Positions 18,322 to 24,012 of a stretch of 64,000 nt of DNA are shown here, piece by piece. A program made the translations under genes and the position numbers. The DNA comes from Leifsonia shinshuensis (GTDB lineage: Bacteria > Actinomycetota > Actinomycetes > Actinomycetales > Microbacteriaceae), in assembly GCF_014217625.1 (NCBI RefSeq), contig NZ_CP043641.1, forward strand, positions 496,001 through 560,000, read 5' to 3'. Each line of letters opens with the position of its first letter. The first letter of the stretch is position 1. The notes below the pieces were generated by a model. It saw only the letters and a program-made list of their open reading frames with translations, searched no databases and had not been told where the DNA came from.

Positions 18322-18638
18322 CTCAGATACGGCGCCAGCTCGAACTCCAGCGCGGGCTTCGGCTTCGCACCGATGATCGTCTTGACGACTTCACCGTTCT
18401 GGAAGACCTTCGTCACCGGCAGCGACAGCGCGCGGTACTCGGCGGACGCCTGCGGGTTCTCGTCCGCGTTGATCCGCAGCACGCGCAGATCGTGCTCGTC
18501 CGCGATCCGCTCCAGGATCGGCGTGAGCGCGCGGCACGGCCCGCACCAGGGCGCCCAGAACTCCACGAGGGTGGTGCCGGGCGCGGCGAGGACGTCGGAG
18601 GCGAAGGAGGCGTCGGTGACGCTGGCGAGAGTGCTCAT
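18318..18638 (-). CDS. Thioredoxin
   Basis: 106 residues, a single thioredoxin fold. The active site FWAPWCGPCRAL has both redox cysteines (WCGPC, near residue 31-35), and the cis-proline loop LPVTKVFQNGE is intact. It is cytoplasmic and should reduce protein disulfides with thioredoxin reductase. No reductase gene is adjacent, so this is likely one of several thioredoxins. The symbol is left empty because the paralogue cannot be fixed. Confidence 0.93.
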   Translation of the reverse strand: MSTLASVTDASFASDVLAAPGTTLVEFWAPWCGPCRALTPILERIADEHDLRVLRINADENPQASAEYRALSLPVTKVFQNGEVVKTIIGAKPKPALEFELAPYLS

Positions 18639-18644
18639 GCCGGG

Positions 18645-18650
18645 AGGCTA
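18645..18650 (-). promoter_or_regulatory. -10 element TAGCCT for thioredoxin
   Basis: On the minus strand TAGCCT ends 6 bases before the ATG at 18638. Confidence 0.5.
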
Positions 18651-18737
18651 AGCCGTGCCCCCGGGGTCAAGGTCAACGACGGCGCGCTGGGGTCCTCCCC
18701 GAGCCACCTGTGCGAGCATGGGACGCAGGAGGTGGAC

Positions 18738-19238
18738 ATGGACACCCTGACCCCGCAGGAGCTTCGCGACTCGTTCGTGAACTGCTCGCGCGCCGACGCC
18801 GCCGACCTGCCGCTGCCGCCCGGGATGCACGAAGTGGACTGGGCGCGCCGGGAGTACCTCGGCTGGCGAGACCCCCGGCTGCCGCAGCGCGGCTACGTCG
18901 TCGTGCCGACCGTCAGCGGGCCGGTCGGCATCGTCCTCCGGGCCTCGGAGGCCTCCATGCGCTCGCACGCGCCCACCATGTGCGGCTGGTGCCAGGACGT
19001 CCACGTCACCCGCGACGTCTACTTCTGGTCGGCGCGCAGGGCAGGGGAGGCCGGGCGCAAGGGCGACACGGTCGGCGCGCTGGTCTGCGCGTCGTTCGAG
19101 TGCACCGAGAACGTCCGCCGCACGCCGCCGCCGATGTTCGTCGGCTTCGACTCCGAGCGCGTGGTCGAGGAGCAGATCGCCGGGCTCGGCGAGCGCGTCC
19201 GGCGCTTCGCGCAAGCCGTGGTGGGCGTGCGTCCTTAG
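18738..19238 (+). CDS. FBP-domain (FusB-like) zinc-finger protein
   Basis: 166 residues. The N-terminal LTPQELRDSFVNCSRADAADL and the C-terminal treble-clef with Cys82-x2-Cys85 (MCGWC) and Cys117-x4-Cys122 match the actinobacterial FBP family, named after the EF-G-binding C-terminal domain of FusB/FBP proteins. In staphylococci FusB rescues translation from fusidic acid; whether this chromosomal relative binds EF-G is an inference from the family. ATG 18738 has a strong AGGAGGT at 18727-18733, so this gene is leadered, unlike many neighbours. Confidence 0.75.
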   Translation: MDTLTPQELRDSFVNCSRADAADLPLPPGMHEVDWARREYLGWRDPRLPQRGYVVVPTVSGPVGIVLRASEASMRSHAPTMCGWCQDVHVTRDVYFWSARRAGEAGRKGDTVGALVCASFECTENVRRTPPPMFVGFDSERVVEEQIAGLGERVRRFAQAVVGVRP

Positions 19239-19347
19239 CCGATTCATAGGGACCCGATATCCCGTTCCCACTCCGAATAAGGATGCGGAAAGAAACCGCG
19301 CGCAGGCTGGTATCAGGCCTCGCGAGGGGCGGGATGGAGGGCCTGAC

Positions 19348-19665
19348 ATGGACATTCGATCGACGGGGCGGCGCACGGCCGTCGGGATCACCACCGCGAT
19401 CGGCATCTCGAGCCTCGCGGTGACGGGGATCCTCTCGGGCTTCCTGTTCGCGGGCACCTCGACCGCGAGCACGACCGGGACCACAGGGACGTCGGGCACG
19501 AGCAGCAGCTCGGGCTCCGGGTCGTCCAGCGACTCCGGGTCGTCCAGCGACTCCGGCTCGTCCAGCAGCTCGGGCTCGTCCAGCAGCGGCAGCAGCTCCG
19601 ACTCCGGCAGCGGCATCCAGCAGAGCCAGGGCGGTGGTGTCAGTGGCCAGTCCAGCGGCTCCTGA
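19348..19665 (+). CDS. Small membrane-anchored Ser/Gly-rich protein
   Basis: 105 residues. Residues about 11-36 form one hydrophobic segment after a basic start (TGRRT), so the protein is anchored or secreted with the rest outside. The remaining 65 residues are Ser, Gly, Asp and Thr in irregular short repeats (SSSDSG-type). No FMN-binding domain or SGAT/DGAT flavinylation motif is present. A GGAGG at 19336-19340 precedes the ATG. The 3' end overlaps the ApbE gene by about 32 bases, so it belongs to the redox operon. Low complexity makes family assignment impossible. Confidence 0.65.
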   Translation: MDIRSTGRRTAVGITTAIGISSLAVTGILSGFLFAGTSTASTTGTTGTSGTSSSSGSGSSSDSGSSSDSGSSSSSGSSSSGSSSDSGSGIQQSQGGGVSGQSSGS

Positions 19666-20593
19666 CCTCGTCCACGACGACTTCGCCATCTGGGGCGTCG
19701 ACGCTCGCCTCGTGGTGTCCGACGCCGGCGCCCTGACGCAGGCGCGGAGGATCGCGGACGCCGCCCTCGCCGCCGTCACCGCGGCCACCAGCCGGTTCGA
19801 GCCGGGCAGCGAGCTCTCCCGGCTCAACGCGGGGGAGCGTCCGGCAGGCGGGGTGGAGCTCAGCCCGCTGCTGGCCGAGTTCGTCGCTGTCGCGCTCGCC
19901 GCGGCCGCGGACACCGCAGGCGACGTCGACCCGACGCTCGGCGGCGACCTGGACCGCCTCGGCTACGACCGGGACTTCGCCGCGCTGCCCCTGGACGGCG
20001 TCACCATCACCGTCACGCGGCCGCGCCGGCCCGGGTGGCAGCGCGTGTCGCTCGACGGCCGCACCCTGACTCTGCCCGACGACCTCCGGCTCGACCTCGG
20101 CGCGACCGCGAAGGCGCACGCCGCCGACCGGATCGCCCGGCGCATCGCGGCAGAGACCGGTGCGGACGCCCTGGTCTCCCTGGGTGGCGACATCGCCACG
20201 GCGGGGACGACCGGCCGGCTCTGGGAGGTGCTCGTGCAGGACCTCCCGGGCGACCCCGCCCAGCAGATCGCGATCCCGAACGGCGCGGGCGTCGCCACGT
20301 CGAGCACGCAGAAGCGGCGCTGGCGCAGCGACGGCCAGGCCAGGCACCACATCCTCGACCCGCGCTTCGGGCTGCCGGCCGACGATGTCTGGCGGTCGGT
20401 CACCGTTGCGGCGGGCACCTGCGCCCGCGCCAACGCGCTGAGCACGGCGTCGATCGTGCGCGGGCTGGCGGCGCCCGGCTGGCTGCGCGGCCTCGGCGCG
20501 GACGCGCGGCTGGTGGCGAGGGACGGCTCGATCGTCACGACCGGGCGCTGGCCGGCCGACCTCCCGAGCGGGACGGGGCGAGCCGATGGATGA
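19634..20593 (+). CDS. apbE: FAD:protein FMN transferase (ApbE family)
   Basis: 319 residues. ApbE attaches FMN to threonine or serine of target proteins using FAD. Conserved blocks are visible: SRFEPGSELSRLN, LDLGATAKAHAADRI, LVSLGGDIATAG and HHILDPRFGLP. No signal peptide or lipobox is seen, so modification would occur in the cytoplasm or before export. Three GTG codons (19634, 19637, 19643) could start it; none has a strong ribosome binding site, which is consistent with coupling to the overlapping upstream gene. It ends 8 bases inside the next gene. Its target is not obvious in the operon. Confidence 0.88.
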   Translation: MVSVASPAAPDLVHDDFAIWGVDARLVVSDAGALTQARRIADAALAAVTAATSRFEPGSELSRLNAGERPAGGVELSPLLAEFVAVALAAAADTAGDVDPTLGGDLDRLGYDRDFAALPLDGVTITVTRPRRPGWQRVSLDGRTLTLPDDLRLDLGATAKAHAADRIARRIAAETGADALVSLGGDIATAGTTGRLWEVLVQDLPGDPAQQIAIPNGAGVATSSTQKRRWRSDGQARHHILDPRFGLPADDVWRSVTVAAGTCARANALSTASIVRGLAAPGWLRGLGADARLVARDGSIVTTGRWPADLPSGTGRADG

Positions 20594-21164
20594 GGTGCTG
20601 TGGGCCGTCGGCCGGGCCTCCGGCGTCGTCGCCCTCCTGCTGCTCACCGTGTCGCTCTGGCTCGGCATCGTGACCCGCTCGGGCCGTCCGCTGCCCGGGA
20701 TGCCGCGCTTCTCGGTCACCCTCCTGCACCGCAACGTCTCGCTGCTCGCGGTCGTCTTCCTGGTCCTGCACATCGGGACGCTGCTGCTCGACTCCTACGC
20801 GAAGCTCACCCTCACCGACATCCTCGTCCCGTTCCTCGGCGCGCACCTTCCGTTCTGGCTCGGCCTCGGCACGGTCGCCGTCGACCTCCTGATCGCGGTG
20901 ACGATCACCGCGCTGCTGCGCCGGCGGCTCGGCTTGCGCGTCTTCAAGGCGGTGCACTGGCTGAGCTACGCGCTGTGGCCGATCGCCCTCGCCCACACCA
21001 TCGGCGACGGCACGGACGGCACGTCCGGCTGGATGCTGCTGCTCTCCGGCGCGAGCGTGCTGTTCGTGCTCGCGGCCGTGCTCTGGCGGGTGTCCGCCGG
21101 GTTCCTGGAGACGTCGGCCGCGCGACGCACGGACGCCGAGCCGAGCAGAAGGGGACTGTCATGA
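20586..21164 (+). CDS. Ferric-reductase-like heme membrane protein
   Basis: 192 residues with about five or six hydrophobic segments. Four histidines, His48, His62, His124 and His137, are spaced 14 and 13 apart on two helices, the bis-heme ligand pattern of ferric-reductase-like / NOX-type transmembrane domains. It should carry electrons across the membrane through two b hemes. There is no FAD/NADPH domain on this chain; the next gene, overlapping by 4 bases (ATGA), encodes a separate NuoF-like flavoprotein that could supply electrons. Confidence 0.85.
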   Translation: MDEVLWAVGRASGVVALLLLTVSLWLGIVTRSGRPLPGMPRFSVTLLHRNVSLLAVVFLVLHIGTLLLDSYAKLTLTDILVPFLGAHLPFWLGLGTVAVDLLIAVTITALLRRRLGLRVFKAVHWLSYALWPIALAHTIGDGTDGTSGWMLLLSGASVLFVLAAVLWRVSAGFLETSAARRTDAEPSRRGLS

Positions 21165-22360
21165 CCATGACCGCCGACAACGTCCTGCCGGTCTCCGATC
21201 CCGCCGGCGCCCCGCCGCGGCTGCTGGCGGCCGGGCGTTCGGCCGACGCGCTCGCGCACCTCTCGGCGTTCGGACCGCGCCGCGGCCTCCGCCGCGCCGA
21301 CCTCGAACGCGAGCTGGAGCGGTCGGGCCTCACCGGCCGCGGCGGCGCAGCGTTCTCCGCGTTCCGGAAGCTCGCCGCGACGACCGGGCGACGAGCGCCG
21401 GTCATCATCGGCAACGGCTCGGAGGGGGAGCCGTGGAGCTGGAAGGACGCGGTGCTGCTCGCGAACGCGCCGCACCTCGTCCTCGACGGCCTCCTGACCG
21501 CGTCAGAGGCCCTGGGTGCGGCGCGAACCGTCCTGTATGTCCACGAAACGGTTCTCGTCCCGGTCGCGGCCGCCGTCGCCGAGCGCTCGGACGCCGGCCG
21601 CGTCGAGCTGGTCGAGGCGGCGGACGGATTCGTCGCGGGGGAGGCGAGCGCCGTGGTCAACGTCCTCCAGACCGGCCGCGCGCTGCCGCTCGACCGGGTG
21701 CGCCGGTTGTCGGAGTCCGGGCTCGACGGGAGGCCGACCCTGCTGCACAACGTGGAGACGCTGGCGCAGCTCGCGCTGGTCGACCGCTACGGCGGCGACT
21801 GGTTCCGCAGCGTCGGCGACCCGGCGCAGCCCGGGACCCGCCTCGTCACGGTGACCGGCGACGTCGCCGCGGAGGGCGTGCTCGAGGTGCCGACCGACCT
21901 GTCCGTGGCCGACATCGTCGCGCAGGCCGGCGGGGAGGCCAGGCTCGCCGCGGGCGTGCTGCTCGGCGGGTACCACGGGCGCTGGATCGCGCCGACCGAG
22001 ACCGGCGTGGCGCCGGGGGAGTCCGCGGGCGCGGGAGTGGTCCACGTGCTCGGCTCCCAGCGCTGCGGGCTGGCGACGACGGCGGCGATCGTCCAGGAGC
22101 TGGCGGCGGCGTCCGCCCGGCAGTGCGGGCCGTGCCTGTTCGGGCTGTCCGCGATGGCGGACCGGTTCGCCGAGCTGGCCGCCGGCCGGCTCGCTCCGCA
22201 GGCGGCGGCCGAGCTCGCCCGGCTCGCGGAGGCGGTCGACGGGCGCGGCTCCTGCCACCATCCCGACGGCGCCGCGCGGCTGGTCCGCAGCGCCCTGCGG
22301 GTGTTCGGGCGCGATGTCCACGCGCACGCCGAGGGCCGCTGCCTCCGGAGCGCACGATGA
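21161..22360 (+). CDS. NuoF-like FMN/Fe-S oxidoreductase
   Basis: 399 residues. The FMN/NADH-binding module of NuoF is recognised by GNGSEGEP (residues 84-91) and the NVETLAQLALV segment, followed by an SLBB-like domain and a C-terminal Fe-S domain. The Fe-S cysteines are reduced: Cys322 and Cys325 (QCGPC) and Cys365, with Ala in place of the first cysteine of the C-x2-C-x2-C-x40-C motif of complex I. A 3Fe-4S or otherwise altered cluster is likely. Probable role: accept electrons from NAD(P)H and pass them to the ferredoxin or the heme protein encoded alongside. Confidence 0.82.
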   Translation: MTMTADNVLPVSDPAGAPPRLLAAGRSADALAHLSAFGPRRGLRRADLERELERSGLTGRGGAAFSAFRKLAATTGRRAPVIIGNGSEGEPWSWKDAVLLANAPHLVLDGLLTASEALGAARTVLYVHETVLVPVAAAVAERSDAGRVELVEAADGFVAGEASAVVNVLQTGRALPLDRVRRLSESGLDGRPTLLHNVETLAQLALVDRYGGDWFRSVGDPAQPGTRLVTVTGDVAAEGVLEVPTDLSVADIVAQAGGEARLAAGVLLGGYHGRWIAPTETGVAPGESAGAGVVHVLGSQRCGLATTAAIVQELAAASARQCGPCLFGLSAMADRFAELAAGRLAPQAAAELARLAEAVDGRGSCHHPDGAARLVRSALRVFGRDVHAHAEGRCLRSAR

Positions 22361-22590
22361 CCGCCCGGCACGCCCTCCACGTCGACTGGACCCGGTGCGA
22401 CGGCCGCGGGCTGTGCGCCGAGCTGCTGGAAGGCACGATCGCGCGGGACGAGTGGGGCTACCCGTTCGCCGTCGGCCAGCCGGCCTCCGCCCGCTCCGAC
22501 ATCCCGGTGCGCAGCGACCAGCTCGACGCCGCCGAGGACGCCGTCGCGCTCTGCCCGGTGTTGGCCCTTCGGCTGCGCCGGATGGGCTGA
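22357..22590 (+). CDS. Three-cysteine ferredoxin
   Basis: 77 residues, starting in ATGA overlap with the preceding gene. Cys14-x5-Cys20 and Cys66 followed by Pro give the three-cysteine pattern of 3Fe-4S ferredoxins that serve P450s and other single-electron partners. Too short for the two-cluster type. It is the last gene of the 19.3-22.6 kb operon. No cytochrome P450 gene lies in the window, so the partner is most likely the NuoF-like protein or the heme membrane protein. The tRNA-Leu gene begins 19 bases later on the other strand. Confidence 0.85.
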   Translation: MTARHALHVDWTRCDGRGLCAELLEGTIARDEWGYPFAVGQPASARSDIPVRSDQLDAAEDAVALCPVLALRLRRMG

Positions 22591-22609
22591 GCCGGGCAGG
22601 ATTCGGTTG

Positions 22610-22692
22610 TGCCGCTGGTGGGACTCGAACCCACACGCCCTTCCGGACAAAGCATTTTGAGTGCTCCGCGTCTGCCATTCCGCCACAGCGGC
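22610..22692 (-). tRNA. tRNA-Leu (anticodon CAA)
   Basis: 83 nt. The acceptor stem GCCGCTG / CAGCGGC is perfect; the T-arm has GTGGG-TTCGAGT-CCCAC; a long variable arm, as in class II tRNAs, is present. The anticodon loop CTCAAAA (22661 to 22655 on the minus strand) gives CAA at 22659-22657, reading UUG. The 3' CCA is not encoded. A possible -10 TATTGT lies 16 bases upstream, between the tRNA and the divergent response regulator. Confidence 0.96.
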
Positions 22693-22717
22693 GCACAACA
22701 ACACCTGAACAATACCG

Positions 22718-22723
22718 TAGGCT
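22718..22723 (+). promoter_or_regulatory. -10 element TAGGCT for the response regulator
   Basis: TAGGCT ends 7 bases before the GTG at 22731, giving leaderless geometry. Confidence 0.55.
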
Positions 22724-22730
22724 TTTATCC

Positions 22731-23336
22731 GTGACTGACCAGGAGACCACCCCCACCGCACCCCGCCGAGTCGTCGTCGCGGAGGACGAGTCGCTCATCC
22801 GGCTCGACATCGTCGAGACCCTGCGCGACAACGGTTTCGAGGTCGTCGGCGAGGCCGGAGACGGCGAGACCGCGGTCGCGCTGGCCACCGAGCTGCGCCC
22901 CGACCTGGTCGTCATGGACGTCAAGATGCCACAGCTCGACGGCATCTCGGCGGCCGAGCGCCTCTCCAAGAACCACATCGCGCCCGTCGTGCTGCTGACC
23001 GCGTTCAGCCAGAAGGAGCTCGTGGAGCGCGCGACCGAGGCCGGCGCCCTCGCCTACGTGGTCAAGCCGTTCACCCCGAACGACCTCCTGCCGGCGATCG
23101 AGATCGCCCTGGCCCGCTACCAGCAGATCATCGCGCTGGAGGCCGAGGTCTCCGACATGGTGCAGCGCTTCGAGACCCGCAAGCTGGTCGACCGCGCCAA
23201 GGGCCTCCTCAACGAGAAGATGGGCCTCAGCGAGCCGGACGCGTTCCGCTGGATCCAGAAGGCGTCCATGGACCGCCGCCTCACCATGCACGACGTCGCT
23301 CAGGCGATCATCGAGCAGCTCGCGCCCAAGAAGTAA
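22731..23336 (+). CDS. ANTAR-domain response regulator (PdtaR-like)
   Basis: 201 residues. Receiver domain at residues 13-130 with the acidic pair Glu18-Asp19, phospho-acceptor Asp63 (VMDVKMP), Thr in LLTAFS and Lys in VVKPF. A coiled segment leads to a C-terminal ANTAR domain (about 150-198; DRAKGLLNEKMGLSEPDAFRWIQ), which binds paired hexaloop RNA hairpins and prevents termination. In mycobacteria PdtaR works with the kinase PdtaS, encoded elsewhere. No kinase gene is adjacent here. The GTG start is set by the -10 and by the receiver domain position. Confidence 0.92.
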   Translation: MTDQETTPTAPRRVVVAEDESLIRLDIVETLRDNGFEVVGEAGDGETAVALATELRPDLVVMDVKMPQLDGISAAERLSKNHIAPVVLLTAFSQKELVERATEAGALAYVVKPFTPNDLLPAIEIALARYQQIIALEAEVSDMVQRFETRKLVDRAKGLLNEKMGLSEPDAFRWIQKASMDRRLTMHDVAQAIIEQLAPKK

Positions 23337-23352
23337 GGCGCGCCCGTCCCGC

Positions 23353-23517
23353 GATTCGTGCCGAATCGGCGCGAGTGCGTCTCGACATTCGTCACGAATC
23401 GCGTGAAACCGCTCCGCATTCGCGACATTCGTCACGAATCCCGCGGGGAGTCGATGCTGCGATTCGTGCCGAATCGCGTGAAACCGCGCCGCTTTCGCGA
23501 CATTCGTGCCGAATCGC
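23353..23517. repeat. Palindromic intergenic repeat array A (five cores)
   Basis: Five copies of the palindromic core attcgtgccgaat or attcgtcacgaat start at about 23354, 23387, 23427, 23462 and 23502, with alternate spacing near 34 and 40. Linkers repeat too: gcgtgaaaccgc occurs after the second and fourth cores. Pairs of cores form larger inverted repeats with gaaa/tttc inside. The array lies between the convergent response regulator and thioesterase genes. It matches the array at 60135-60252. Confidence 0.85.
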
Positions 23518-23529
23518 GACCGGTGGGTG

Positions 23530-23934
23530 CTACAGCTCCTTGATCAGGTTCGTGATCCGGATGGTCGAGCAGCGGCGCCCGCGATCGTCGGTGACGGCGA
23601 TCTCGTGCGTCGTCAGCGTGCGGCCGAGGTGGATGGGCGTGCACACGCCGGTCACGTAGCCCTCGGTCGCGGCCCGCGTGTGCGACGCGTTGATCTCGAT
23701 GCCGACCGCGAGGCGGCCCTCGCCGGCGTAGAGGTTCGCGGACATCGAGCCGAGGGACTCGCCGAGCACCACGTAGGCGCCGCCGTGGAGGAGGTCCGCG
23801 GGCTGCGTGTTGCCGAGCACCGGCATGCGCGCCACGGCCCGCTCGATCGTGAACTCCACGATCTCGATGCCCATCTTGTCGGCGAGGGCGCCGAGCCCCC
23901 GCTGCTTCACGTACGCGAGCGCGTCCTCGGTCAT
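23530..23934 (-). CDS. PaaI-type hotdog-fold thioesterase
   Basis: 134 residues. The hotdog core is seen in PADLLHGGAYVVLGESLGSMSANL, with the LHGG segment that holds the catalytic loop in PaaI/YbgC-like enzymes, and in VGIEINASHTRAATEGYVTG. It probably hydrolyses small aryl- or acyl-CoA esters; the exact substrate is unknown. GAGAGG 6 bases before the ATG gives a normal ribosome binding site. It points away from polA, whose promoter lies just beyond its start. Confidence 0.9.
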   Translation of the reverse strand: MTEDALAYVKQRGLGALADKMGIEIVEFTIERAVARMPVLGNTQPADLLHGGAYVVLGESLGSMSANLYAGEGRLAVGIEINASHTRAATEGYVTGVCTPIHLGRTLTTHEIAVTDDRGRRCSTIRITNLIKEL

Positions 23935-24000
23935 CTGCTGCCTCTCCGCTGTCGGTCGGGCCCTCGTCGGCCGTCGTCCTGCACTGTCACCGGCCCCTTG

Positions 24001-24006
24001 TAGGCT
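24001..24006 (+). promoter_or_regulatory. -10 element TAGGCT for polA
   Basis: TAGGCT ends 6 bases before the GTG at 24013. Confidence 0.55.
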
Positions 24007-24012
24007 TGCCTG

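Noticed and set aside
19348-19665. Flavinylation motif in the Ser-rich protein
   Set aside because: No SGAT or DGAT sequence and no FMN-binding domain are present; only generic Ser/Thr/Gly runs.
23353-23517. CRISPR-like appearance of the regularly spaced repeats
   Set aside because: The repeats are palindromic, the linkers are themselves repeated and not unique spacers, and no cas genes are near. The same applies to 60135-60252.
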